Source of the DNA: Clostridia bacterium
Lineage (GTDB): Bacteria > Bacillota > Clostridia > Lachnospirales > Lachnospiraceae
Reading direction: 5' to 3'
Length of the DNA stretch: 64,000 nt
NCBI GenBank assembly: GCA_910576205.1
Contig: CAJTHL010000014.1
Coordinates: 85,819 to 149,818, forward strand
The position numbers and the translations under genes were made by a program. Below, one piece after another: positions 9,069 to 16,485 of this stretch (positions are counted from its first letter, which is position 1; each line of letters opens with the position of its first letter). The notes under the pieces were generated by a model. It did not search any database. It was not told the origin of the DNA and worked only from the letters and a program-made list of their open reading frames with translations.

Positions 9069-9659
9069 TTATTTCCGGGGAGAACCCGCGTTTCTGGCCT
9101 TACAGATAAGCTGCGTCATGGTGCCCATGGGGCAGTATACGCACCAGGAGCGGGGCTTGAACAGAAGCATGGTGACAAAGCCCAGCACGGTGGAGGTGAG
9201 CATAACGCTGTAAAAGCCGAAGGCAAACTGCGCCACGCCGTCGGAAAACAGGGTTCCGTGATAGGCCCAGTGCCAGGGCAGTTTAAAAGTCCACAGCAGG
9301 GTTATGGCCATGCCCAGATCTTTTACACCGGCAAACACCAGATAAGTATTCCACAGCATGAGAAAGAACATGGCAAAGAAAAAGATCAGAAACCCATATC
9401 GGAAATAGGAAGATTTCATCCATCCGGGGATATCCTTTTTGCGGGAGAGCCCGAACCGGCCGCCCACCAGGGAGAATAACTGCCCTCTTCCGCAGTATTT
9501 GTTGCAGTAAGCCTTGCTGCCTTTTAGGATTGCGATCAGCAGCGGGATAAAAAAGCAGAGAAGTCCCAGCCAGGCAAAGAGAATATTGAAAAATCCCAGA
9601 ATCAGATAGGTGAGTGAAAATATCCACAGGTAATCATACCATTTCTTTTTTCCTTTCAT
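9069..9659 (-). CDS. Polytopic membrane Fe-S protein (NapH/YccM-like)
   Basis: 196 aa from ATG 9659. The upstream part of the open frame belongs to the ferredoxin gene read in another frame, so it is not coding here. There are four to five hydrophobic segments. Two Cys motifs (YCNKYCGRGQL near residue 46, and CVYCPMGTMTQLIC near 175) match the CxxxCP-type signatures of NapH, NosR-C and RnfA-associated electron-transfer proteins. The start overlaps the ferredoxin stop (ATGA). The two probably pass electrons between a cytoplasmic ferredoxin and a membrane carrier or reductase, plausibly to Hcp, of which only a fragment remains nearby. Confidence 0.8.
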   Translation of the reverse strand: MKGKKKWYDYLWIFSLTYLILGFFNILFAWLGLLCFFIPLLIAILKGSKAYCNKYCGRGQLFSLVGGRFGLSRKKDIPGWMKSSYFRYGFLIFFFAMFFLMLWNTYLVFAGVKDLGMAITLLWTFKLPWHWAYHGTLFSDGVAQFAFGFYSVMLTSTVLGFVTMLLFKPRSWCVYCPMGTMTQLICKARNAGSPRK

Positions 9660-9853
9660 TGCTCCGTCACCTCCAATGTAATTACGCTGGCAGGACATTC
9701 CTTTGCGCATTTTCCACAGCCCACGCAGAGCTCCCTGCTGATTTCGGCGCAGATGCCCCTGGGAACAGCAATAGCCCCTTTGGGACAGACTTTTACGCAG
9801 CATCCGCAGGCAACGCATTCCCGGACGCTTACAACCGCTTTTCGTTTTGCCAT
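9656..9853 (-). CDS. 2[4Fe-4S] ferredoxin
   Basis: 65 aa from ATG 9853 with Shine-Dalgarno AGGAGGCGG. Two complete cluster motifs are seen: C13xxC16xxC19xxxCP and C43xxC46xxC49xxxCP, so both clusters should be bound. The size is normal for a clostridial-type bacterial ferredoxin. It is the first gene of a two-gene operon with the membrane Fe-S protein. Two palindromes lie upstream of its predicted promoter. Confidence 0.9.
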   Translation of the reverse strand: MAKRKAVVSVRECVACGCCVKVCPKGAIAVPRGICAEISRELCVGCGKCAKECPASVITLEVTEQ

Positions 9854-9923
9854 AACAAACCGCCTCCTGTTTTTTATGGCCCCGCATGTTATGTTGACAC
9901 GCCTTAGGGGCCGCTTGGAATAC

Positions 9924-9964
9924 ATAATACAACAGAAAGCTTTTCTGTTCAGTGACAAAGTCAC
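9924..9964 (-). promoter_or_regulatory. Ferredoxin promoter with two palindromic sites
   Basis: On the minus strand a -10-like TATTAT (9924-9929) has no good -35 box. GTGAC-AAA-GTCAC (9952-9964) is centred about 41 bp before the expected start site, the position used by class II Crp/Fnr activators. AACAGAAA-GCT-TTTCTGTT (9931-9949) is a second perfect dyad between it and the -10 box. The sequences are visible; their binding protein is inferred. Confidence 0.5.
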
Positions 9965-10025
9965 AGGAGGAGCAGATCCGAGGGCAGGCAGAGAGTGTGT
10001 CCTGCTTTTTCGTTTATTTTCAGAC

Positions 10026-10070
10026 TTGCAATCCGGATAGAATTCCTGTATAATGAGAGCGTGCACTTGC
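10026..10070 (+). promoter_or_regulatory. tetR promoter with downstream operator-like site
   Basis: TTGCAA (10026-10031), 17-bp spacer, TATAAT (10049-10054). AGCGTGCACTTGC (10058-10070) covers the expected start site. A near-identical copy occurs after the gene at 10783-10795, which suggests autoregulation by the encoded TetR protein. Confidence 0.7.
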
Positions 10071-10074
10071 ATGT

Positions 10075-10737
10075 GTGGGGAGCCTGGATGATATCGGGCA
10101 GAAAGTCATGGAATGGGATGCTTTGGATGATACCATTTGGAAAATCATGGGAGGGAATACCTTGGACGATACCAGTCAGAAAATTATTGACGCGGCCATG
10201 GCCCTGATACGGGACAAGGGATATGTGGCCACCACCACAAAGGAGATCGCCAGGGCCGCCGGCGTCAACGAGTGTACTCTGTTCCGCAAATTTGGAAGCA
10301 AAAAGGAGATTGTGCTGGAGGGCGTAAACCAGGCGGGATGGAGGGCGGATGTCACACCGGAGATCTTTCAGAATGTGAAATGGGAGCTGGGGGCGGATAT
10401 GGAAATGTTTATGAGGGCCTACATGGACAGGATGACGCCGGACTTTGTCAATCTGTCCATTGGACTTCGCGCGCCGCAGCTGTATGAGGAGACAGCTCCC
10501 TTTATTATGAAGGTTCCACAGGCTTTTTTGTCCTCCTTCACAGGATATCTGGAGAAAATGCGCCAGATGGGGAAAATACCGGAGGCGGATTTCGACGCTC
10601 TGGCCATGACCCTTTTCTCCGCTACATTTGGGTATGTTTTTCTGAGGGCGTCCTTTGGGGAGGAGCTTTCAAAGGTGGAAAAGGAGGCCTATATCAGGAA
10701 CACTGTGCAGGTATTTTTAAAAGGACTGGCACAATAA
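10075..10737 (+). CDS. TetR/AcrR-family transcriptional regulator
   Basis: 220 aa if started at GTG 10075. The DNA-binding domain (about 30-75 of that frame) contains KIIDAAMALIRDKGYVATTTK and the recognition helix ARAAGVNECTLFRKF. The rest is an all-helical ligand-binding domain typical of the family. The start is uncertain: GTG 10075, ATG 10108 and ATG 10147 are in frame and none has a good Shine-Dalgarno. The region before helix 1 is a three-fold repeat of a 13-residue unit, so several starts would give a working protein. The acetolactate synthase gene follows, and operator-like sites lie on both sides of tetR. Confidence 0.85.
   Translation: MGSLDDIGQKVMEWDALDDTIWKIMGGNTLDDTSQKIIDAAMALIRDKGYVATTTKEIARAAGVNECTLFRKFGSKKEIVLEGVNQAGWRADVTPEIFQNVKWELGADMEMFMRAYMDRMTPDFVNLSIGLRAPQLYEETAPFIMKVPQAFLSSFTGYLEKMRQMGKIPEADFDALAMTLFSATFGYVFLRASFGEELSKVEKEAYIRNTVQVFLKGLAQ
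10084..10200 (+). repeat. Three tandem 39-bp units at the tetR 5' end
   Basis: Units 10084-10122, 10123-10161 and 10162-10200 encode LDDIGQKVMEWDA, LDDTIWKIMGGNT and LDDTSQKIIDAAM. Units 1 and 2 share about two thirds of their bases. The third unit is the native start of TetR helix 1, so the first two look like older in-frame duplications of it. Confidence 0.75.
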
Positions 10738-10779
10738 AAAAGGCGCCGCCTTATGGGGCGCCAAAAAAACTCCCTGCAT

Positions 10780-10795
10780 GCAAGCGTGTACTTGC
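10780..10795. promoter_or_regulatory. Operator-like dyad between tetR and ilvB-like gene
   Basis: GCAAG-CGTGTA-CTTGC is an inverted repeat sharing AGCGTGYACTTGC with the tetR promoter site at 10058-10070. It lies about 80 bp before the acetolactate synthase coding region. A GGCGCC-based hairpin flanked by A-runs (10739-10768) precedes it; read on the minus strand that hairpin would have a T-tail. Confidence 0.5.
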
Positions 10796-10877
10796 TATCA
10801 GAAGAAAGGGGGACAGACTGGAAACGGCAGGAAAGCAAACAGGAAAAAGTTTTAGACGAGGAGGACAGGTAATCGAT

Positions 10878-12521
10878 TTGTTTGACGCCCTCTATAGGGA
10901 GAAGGATATAGACGTGATTGTTCCCCGTCACGAGCAGGGGCTGGTTCACGGGGCAGACGGATATGCCCGCTCTACGGGAAAGACCGGGGTCTGCCTTGTG
11001 ACCAGCGGGCCCGGGGCGACAAACCTTGTCACAGGGATTGCCACGGCAAATTATGACAGTGTGCCTCTGGTGTGCTTTACCGGGCAGGTGTTCACGCATC
11101 TTATGGGAAAGGACGCCTTCCAGGAGGTGGATATTGTAGATATAGTAAAGAGTGTCTGTAAATACGCGGTGACCGTGCGCAGGAGGGAAGAGCTGGGGGA
11201 GATGATCAAAAGGGCATTTCACATAGCAGGGACAGGGAGGCCGGGGGTTGTCCTTGTGGATCTGCCAAAGGATATCCAACAGGCTTACGGAAGCGGTCTT
11301 TACCCGGAGAAAATTGTTTTGAGGGGCTATAGGCCGGTGGTAAAGCCGGACAGGGAGCAGCTTGACAGGGCCTGGGAGACATTGCGGCATGCCAGAAGGC
11401 CCGTCTTTCTGGTGGGCGGAGGCGTACACATTGCCGGCGCGGGAAGGGAGATGACGGAGCTTGCCAGACGGACGGGGGCCCCCGTTGTGACGACCATTAT
11501 GGGAAAAGGGGCGGTTCCCACTACTGACGGCCTCTATGTGGGAAACCTGGGCATTCACGGGAGCTATGCCGCCAACTCAGCTGTCAGCAAATGCGACGTG
11601 CTGTTTGCCATCGGGACACGGTTCAACGACCGCATTACAGGGAAAATAAATGAATTTCTGGAAAATGCAACACTTATTCATATTGATATAGACCCTGCAT
11701 CCATTTCCCGGAATATATTTGCAGATATTCCCATTGTGGCGGACGCCAGGGAAGCGCTCCAGGCCCTTCTTGAAATGGCAGAGCCTCTCCCGGTAGCGGA
11801 CTGGGTGGAGAAAATTTCCAGATGGAAGAGGGCGTATCCCCTAAAGATGGATGCGGAGGGGCTGACGCCCCAGAAGGTGATTGAGGCTGTGAATGAGCTC
11901 TTTAAGGAGGCGGTAATCATTACGGATGTGGGTCAGAACCAGCTCTGGGCAACCCAGTTTCTTAAACTGGATGAGAACAGGCAGATGCTGACCTCCGGGG
12001 GGATGGGGACCATGGGATACGGATTTCCCGCGGCAATCGGCGCGAAGATTGGAAATCCAGGGAAGGCTGTTCTGGTAATTACCGGCGACGGGGGCATGCA
12101 GATGAACATCCAGGAGCTGGCCACAGCGGTCTGCTATGAGCTTCCGGTTATAATCTGCGTGTTTAACAACGGATACCTGGGAAATGTGCGTCAGTGGCAG
12201 GAAATGTTTTACGACAGGCGTTATGGGGGTACCTGTATGCGTTATCGCAGAGGCTGCCGGGAGAATTGCAGCGGCCCTGGGGAAAGCTGCCCGGAGTATA
12301 CGCCGGATTTTGTCGCCCTGGCGAAGAGCTATGGGGCCATGGGTATCCGCGTTTCCAGGGTCGGGGAGATAAAGGATGCGCTTTTGCAGGCAGAGCAGAA
12401 TAAAAAGGGGCCTGTCCTGATTGAGTTTCTCATTGAGAGGGAGGCCAATGTCATGCCCATAGTTCCGCCGGGAAACGCCCTTAGGGAAATGCTCCTGGAA
12501 TGCCGGGGACGGAAAGCATAG
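10878..12521 (+). CDS. ilvB: Acetolactate synthase-like ThDP enzyme, N-terminally shortened
   Basis: 547 aa from TTG 10878. Known role: condensation of pyruvate (or 2-ketobutyrate) in branched-chain amino acid or acetoin synthesis. Visible features are RHEQG with the ThDP-activating Glu, SGPGATNLVTGIATA, the FAD-type central domain, and GDGGMQMNIQELATA with the metal-binding GDG...N motif (N of FNNGYLGNVRQ). Two oddities: the usual first 25-30 residues, including the VFGYPGG segment, are absent or scrambled (upstream codons read KSFRRGGQVIDLFDAL), and no ATG/GTG exists in frame; the GAGGAGG site is 13 bp from TTG. A Cys-rich insert (four Cys, about residues 452-476) sits in the C-terminal domain. 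It may be a damaged gene. No small regulatory subunit gene is adjacent. Confidence 0.75.
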   Translation: MFDALYREKDIDVIVPRHEQGLVHGADGYARSTGKTGVCLVTSGPGATNLVTGIATANYDSVPLVCFTGQVFTHLMGKDAFQEVDIVDIVKSVCKYAVTVRRREELGEMIKRAFHIAGTGRPGVVLVDLPKDIQQAYGSGLYPEKIVLRGYRPVVKPDREQLDRAWETLRHARRPVFLVGGGVHIAGAGREMTELARRTGAPVVTTIMGKGAVPTTDGLYVGNLGIHGSYAANSAVSKCDVLFAIGTRFNDRITGKINEFLENATLIHIDIDPASISRNIFADIPIVADAREALQALLEMAEPLPVADWVEKISRWKRAYPLKMDAEGLTPQKVIEAVNELFKEAVIITDVGQNQLWATQFLKLDENRQMLTSGGMGTMGYGFPAAIGAKIGNPGKAVLVITGDGGMQMNIQELATAVCYELPVIICVFNNGYLGNVRQWQEMFYDRRYGGTCMRYRRGCRENCSGPGESCPEYTPDFVALAKSYGAMGIRVSRVGEIKDALLQAEQNKKGPVLIEFLIEREANVMPIVPPGNALREMLLECRGRKA

Positions 12522-12573
12522 AGGGAGAAGGGAGTTTTGCCCTGTTACAGCAGAGTAAAATGATTCCTGTTAA

Positions 12574-12899
12574 ATTTTAGCAGACATTGGTGGATTTCCC
12601 CGCATCATAGATATCAGTCAGTGCAACGACGCCTGTTCTGCCATACAGATTGCCGCAGCGCTTGCAGAGGCCCCTGACTGTGGCATCAATGACCTGCCTC
12701 TTAACATGGCGCTTAGCCGGTATGAACAGAAGGTGGTCTGCATTTTACTTACGTTACTGCATCTTGGAATAAAAATATTCTCCCTGGGCCCATCCTTCCG
12801 GCATTTATTTCCCCCAGGGTTCCGGATTTTCTGGATGGGAAATTTAACATCTCGCCGGTTTCTACACCAGAGGGGGATCTGTTGAAGATTCTCGGGTAA
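12574..12899 (+). pseudogene. hcp: Hybrid-cluster protein (hydroxylamine reductase), C-terminal remnant
   Basis: From 12589, one frame reads FPRIIDISQCNDACSAIQ, then INDLPLNMALSRYEQKVV and LLTLLHLGIK, the well-conserved C-terminal part of Hcp. The frame breaks near 12793 and continues in the next frame as ILPAFISPRVPDFLDGKF to a stop at 12897-12899. About the last 105 residues of a roughly 550-residue protein remain, with one frameshift and a stop codon just before. Known Hcp reduces NO or hydroxylamine and carries a 4Fe-2O-2S cluster; this copy cannot work. It sits near a Crp/Fnr gene and a ferredoxin operon, typical hcp companions. Confidence 0.85.
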
Positions 12900-12961
12900 T
12901 AGAGGCTGGCAGCAGGAATAAGGAAGCTTATACGGCTTGCTGGAAACGTTACAGAAAGGAA

Positions 12962-13019
12962 GAGACTATCCCGGAGAAATTCACAGTTGCAGAAAGTCCG
13001 GATTTCACAGGATAGTCTC
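12962..13019. repeat. 10-bp inverted repeat after the hcp remnant
   Basis: GAGACTATCC (12962-12971) and GGATAGTCTC (13010-13019) are exact complements with a 38-nt spacer. There is no clear T-tail. It may be a relic terminator or element end. The 12900-13080 stretch holds no other recognisable feature. Confidence 0.4.
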
Positions 13020-13080
13020 ATTCTCTGAGGTCAGAATTTAAGAACCGGCATTTGCCCACAACGCCTTCTAAAGCGCCAGG

Positions 13081-13728
13081 CTATGGGGTATTGGATTTAC
13101 AGCCACAATCCCCGCTTCCGCCGGAAATCCCGGTGTCGAAGGCAGGATTCATAATATAGAAGTTTCTGGAATCCAGATGATCCTGTACGATACGGAGGGA
13201 TTCGCCAAACCGCTGGAAATGTACGATCTCCCGCTCACGCAGGAAACGGATGGCGTCCTTTACCTCGGGGGAATCTTCACAGAGCCGGAGGATGTTGTCG
13301 TAGGTGATGCGGGCTTTTTGCTCTGCGGCCAGATCCTCCGTCAGATCTGCGACTGGGTCGCCGGTGGACTGGAAGGTGGCGGCCGAGAAGGGGACTCCAG
13401 ACGCAGCCTGCGGCCACAGGCCGGCGGTGTGATCCACATAGTAGACGTCAAAGCCAGAGGCCTTCAGTTCTTCCATGGACATGTTTCTGGTGAGCTGGTA
13501 GACGATGGTGCAGATCATTTCAAAATGGGCTAGTTCTTCGGTACCGATATCCGTTAATGTAGCGATAGCCTCACGGTAGGGCATGGTGTACCGCTGGGAA
13601 AGGTAGCGCATGGAGGCGCCGAGCTCGCCGTCTGGCCCGCCATACTGCGTAATAATAGCCTGTGCCAGCTTCGGATTCGTCTCCTTAATATGAATGGGAT
13701 ATTCTAATCGTTTTTCATAATTCCACAT
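13081..13728 (-). CDS. cotJC: Spore coat protein CotJC (manganese-catalase family)
   Basis: 215 aa, standard length. The protein is a ferritin-like four-helix bundle with the di-manganese ligand pattern of Mn catalases: E in ELGASMRYLSQRY, ExxH in GTEELAHFEM, E in DLAAEQKARITYD, and ExxH in REREIVHFQRF. A C-terminal GSGDCGCKSN tail is visible. In Bacillus CotJC is assembled into the inner spore coat together with CotJA, and Mn-catalase activity may protect the spore from peroxide. Last gene of cotJABC, 3 bp after cotJB. Confidence 0.95.
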   Translation of the reverse strand: MWNYEKRLEYPIHIKETNPKLAQAIITQYGGPDGELGASMRYLSQRYTMPYREAIATLTDIGTEELAHFEMICTIVYQLTRNMSMEELKASGFDVYYVDHTAGLWPQAASGVPFSAATFQSTGDPVADLTEDLAAEQKARITYDNILRLCEDSPEVKDAIRFLREREIVHFQRFGESLRIVQDHLDSRNFYIMNPAFDTGISGGSGDCGCKSNTP

Positions 13729-13731
13729 AAC

Positions 13732-14004
13732 TTAACATTTACCTCCTTCCCAGGGCCAGGGCTGCTGGATCCATGCCCACTTATTGCCGGTGGAAACTGC
13801 ATGGTCCAGTGTGAGAGGGCCGTAGAGGCGCGCGTACTCCTCCAGGGCCTGTTTACGTAAAGCCACGTGCTTTTGATAGAAGGCCAGGGCCTCACTGCAA
13901 TCCGGATGGGTGTTTAGGTACAGAACCGTTTCCGTGCAGGCGAAGCTTACCATGTTAATCCACTGCAGGAGCTGTTCCTGGTCGGGTCTTTGACGCTGAT
14001 TCAT
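13732..14004 (-). CDS. cotJB: Spore coat protein CotJB
   Basis: 90 aa from ATG 14004 (MNQRQRPDQEQLL). This start is preferred over GTG 14013 because AAGGAGG is 8-9 nt before it and it overlaps the cotJA stop (ATGA). The sequence is typical: LLQWINMVSFACTETVLYLN, Cys-containing HPDCSEALAFY, and YGPLTLDHAV near the end. Middle gene of the cotJ operon, made in the mother cell during sporulation. Confidence 0.93.
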   Translation of the reverse strand: MNQRQRPDQEQLLQWINMVSFACTETVLYLNTHPDCSEALAFYQKHVALRKQALEEYARLYGPLTLDHAVSTGNKWAWIQQPWPWEGGKC

Positions 14005-14258
14005 TTGGCGCACCCTCCTTTCTTCCGTACTCCCCGGAAGGGTTTGTCAAGCTCCGGGAAAATGGTTCCCGCCGGGAGGGCGCGATCCAGGTCATAGGTG
14101 TTGCTCCACTGCTGCCAGGGGACATAGGCCATAGCCACAGGGAAGCTGTCGGAAAATCCGGGCTTACCTGTGGCTGCAGGAGGCGCAGACGGGCGCGCAG
14201 GCTCCTGTGGCTGGCAGCAGCCCTGGCGGTTATATGGATTTCTGCGATAATCTGCCAT
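14001..14258 (-). CDS. cotJA: Spore coat-associated protein CotJA
   Basis: 85 aa. A Pro/Ala-rich N-terminus is followed by the conserved core VAMAYVPWQQWSNTYDLDRA and GTIFPELDKPF, diagnostic of CotJA. CotJA is needed for CotJC incorporation into the coat. First gene of the operon. The upstream sequence (14270-14310, minus strand) is AT-rich with CATAA-type elements compatible with a mother-cell sigma-E promoter, but I cannot place it firmly. Confidence 0.93.
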   Translation of the reverse strand: MADYRRNPYNRQGCCQPQEPARPSAPPAATGKPGFSDSFPVAMAYVPWQQWSNTYDLDRALPAGTIFPELDKPFRGVRKKGGCAK

Positions 14259-14410
14259 AGCAATGAATGCTCCTTTCCAATATTCTTATAAAATTATGTT
14301 ATGTGAAAGGGAGAAATTGGTGAGAGAGTCTTAAGGGGGAAAAAATGCGTCACCAGAATCCTTTTCCCGGCAAAATCTCCCTTTCCGGAAAAATAATTTT
14401 GTTTAAAGAC

Positions 14411-14461
14411 TTGACAACCATCCGAAATCGGACTATAATCACAACCATCCGATTTCGGATG
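14411..14461 (+). promoter_or_regulatory. Perfect-consensus marR promoter with two MarR operators
   Basis: TTGACA (14411-14416), 17 bp, TATAAT (14434-14439). Operator 1, ATCCGAAATCGGAC (14420-14433), fills the spacer. Operator 2, ATCCGATTTCGGAT (14447-14460), covers the expected start site and is the same dyad on the other strand. A repressor bound at either site would block polymerase, so tight autoregulation by the adjacent MarR protein is likely. Confidence 0.85.
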
Positions 14462-14559
14462 AATTGGAAAGATACAGAACAACAACAGCATCAGTCTGCT
14501 GTTGTTTAAAATTGATGCCCTGTCAGCTTGTGGCGGGGAAACTGATTAGGAGAAAAAAG

Positions 14560-15027
14560 ATGAAAAAGAAAATCCCCCAGGCATATTTATATGAATACAA
14601 CAGTATTATCCGGGAAAATGACGAGATCTACCGGGAGGCGGCCAAAGCCCTTAGCCTTTCCGACAGCGCGTTCTGGATTCTGTATGCCCTTTGGGAAGAG
14701 CAGGGGGCCATATCCCAGAGTGAGCTGTGCAATACGCTTTATCAGCCTAAGCAGACAGTAAATTCCGCACTGAAAAAGATGGAGAGGGGGGGCCATGTGG
14801 AGCTTCGGGAAATGCGGGACCGGCGAAGCAAAGAGGTGGCCCTTACGGAAAAGGGAAAGGCCTTGGCTAAGAAAACCATAGAGCTTGTGTTTAGGGCAGA
14901 GGAAAAAGCCTATCTGGAACTGGCGGAGGAGGAACAGGAGAGATTCATCGCCATCTTCCGCAAATATACAGATCTGCTGCGAAGCAGTATGAAGGAGTTG
15001 AGAGGAAATGAAAATACAGAGGAATAA
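14560..15027 (+). CDS. MarR-family transcriptional repressor
   Basis: 155 aa from ATG 14560, which has Shine-Dalgarno TTAGGAGA; the longer open frame starts before the promoter's leader and is unlikely. The winged helix contains SQSELCNTLYQPKQTVNSAL (recognition helix) and the wing MRDRRSKEVALTEKGKAL. The terminal helices form the dimer. It overlaps the MATE transporter gene by 20 bp, so the two are one operon. The usual logic of this family is repression of the efflux gene until a toxic ligand binds. Confidence 0.93.
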   Translation: MKKKIPQAYLYEYNSIIRENDEIYREAAKALSLSDSAFWILYALWEEQGAISQSELCNTLYQPKQTVNSALKKMERGGHVELREMRDRRSKEVALTEKGKALAKKTIELVFRAEEKAYLELAEEEQERFIAIFRKYTDLLRSSMKELRGNENTEE

Positions 15028-16360
15028 AAATGCCATTCAGCTATCGGATCATTTTACCTATAAAAAATTACTGCGCTTCTGCGTATCGCCCATTGTTATG
15101 ATGGTGTTCACCTCCATCTACGGAGTGGTGGACGGACTGTTTGTGTCAAACTATGTGGGAAAGACCTCTTTTGCCTCCGTAAACCTGGTGATGCCCTTTA
15201 TCATGGTGCTGGGAGGAACCGGATTTATGATTGGCACCGGGGGAAGCGCTCTGGTGGCCAGAACCCTGGGGGAGGGAGACCGGGAGAGGGCCAACTGCTA
15301 CTTTACCATGATGGTGAAGCTGACGGCCATCTGCGGGATCGCCCTCTCCGTTATTGGCATTGTGTTTATGCGCCAGGTGGCCTTCTTCCTGGGAGCTACG
15401 GAGGCCATGATCGGGGAGTGCGTCACCTACGGAAGGGTGCTCCTGCTGACAAACGCGGCGTTTATGCTACAGAATGTATTCCAGACCTTCCTGGCCACGG
15501 CGGAGAAACCGAAGCTTGGCCTGGCGGTTATGGTGGCGGCAGGAGTCACCAATATGGCCCTGGACGCCCTTTTTATCGCTGGCTTTCGCTGGGGCGTAGC
15601 CGGGGCAGCCCTGGCCACAGGCTTAAGCGAATGCATAGGCGGGCTCCTGCCCCTTCTCTATTTCCTAAGGCCAAACAGCAGCCTTCTGCGCCTTAAGAAA
15701 ACCAGGATGGAATTTAGGGTGCTGGCAAAGGCCTGCGCAAACGGCTCCTCAGAGCTGGTGACAAACCTGTCCGGCTCCCTTGTGAGTATGCTCTATAACT
15801 TCCAGCTGATGCGGTTCGCGGGGGAGGACGGCGTGGCGGCTTATGGCGTCATTATGTACGTACAGTTTATATTTGTGGCGGTATTTATCGGGTATACCAT
15901 TGGAACCGCCCCCATTGTGGGGTATCACTATGGGGCGGGAAATCATAAGGAACTAAAAAATATGCTGGTAAAAAGCCTTCTTCTTATGGGAACGGCGGGC
16001 GTGTGCATGCTGCTGCTGGCCCAGACGCTGGCTGCGCCCCTGTCCCGGATTTTTGTGGGATATGACCCGGAGCTTTTTGCCATGACAAGGCATGCGCTGG
16101 GAATCTTCGCGGTTTCCTTTGTGCTGGCCGGCCACAGTATTTTTACCTCCTCCTTCTTTACGGCCCTCAGCAACGGCGGAGTGTCGGCGGCGATTTCCTT
16201 TTTGCGGACCCTGGTGTTCCAGACCCTGTCGGTTCTGGTTCTCCCCACGGTTCTGGGCGTGGACGGAATCTGGTGGGCCATTACAGTGGCAGAAATATTT
16301 GCGTTTCTGATTTCCCTGGCGTTCCTGCTGGCAAAGCGCAGGAAATACAAATATTTCTAA
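15008..16360 (+). CDS. MATE-family multidrug efflux transporter
   Basis: 450 aa with about 12 hydrophobic segments, the normal length for MATE exporters, which use Na+ or H+ gradients to extrude drugs or metabolites. The two-fold internal organisation is visible: SPIVMMVFTSIYGVVDGLFV and GTGGSALVARTLGEGDRERA in the first half, and a related pattern (IGYTIGTAPIVGYHYGAGN) in the second. Translation is coupled to marR by overlap. The substrate cannot be told from sequence. Confidence 0.93.
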   Translation: MKIQRNKNAIQLSDHFTYKKLLRFCVSPIVMMVFTSIYGVVDGLFVSNYVGKTSFASVNLVMPFIMVLGGTGFMIGTGGSALVARTLGEGDRERANCYFTMMVKLTAICGIALSVIGIVFMRQVAFFLGATEAMIGECVTYGRVLLLTNAAFMLQNVFQTFLATAEKPKLGLAVMVAAGVTNMALDALFIAGFRWGVAGAALATGLSECIGGLLPLLYFLRPNSSLLRLKKTRMEFRVLAKACANGSSELVTNLSGSLVSMLYNFQLMRFAGEDGVAAYGVIMYVQFIFVAVFIGYTIGTAPIVGYHYGAGNHKELKNMLVKSLLLMGTAGVCMLLLAQTLAAPLSRIFVGYDPELFAMTRHALGIFAVSFVLAGHSIFTSSFFTALSNGGVSAAISFLRTLVFQTLSVLVLPTVLGVDGIWWAITVAEIFAFLISLAFLLAKRRKYKYF

Positions 16361-16398
16361 GGCAAAAAAGAATGGTGGATATTCCTGGCTTTCCACTC

Positions 16399-16427
16399 TT
16401 TACAAACAGAAAAAGACACGCTATAAT
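16399..16427 (+). promoter_or_regulatory. Promoter of the diaminopimelate-decarboxylase-like gene
   Basis: TTTACA (16399-16404), 17-bp spacer, TATAAT (16422-16427), about 60 bp before the start codon at 16486. Confidence 0.75.
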
Positions 16428-16485
16428 AGCCCAGTACAAAAACAGAATCCTGGTATACATAAATGCTGTGAGGAGATGAAAAGAC

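Noticed and set aside
9656..10072. Long N-terminal extension of the ferredoxin
   Set aside because: The extra codons cover the predicted promoter and palindromes; ATG 9853 has a good ribosome site and gives the normal size.
12749..13021. 90-aa minus-strand frame after ilvB
   Set aside because: It runs antisense to the clear hcp remnant.
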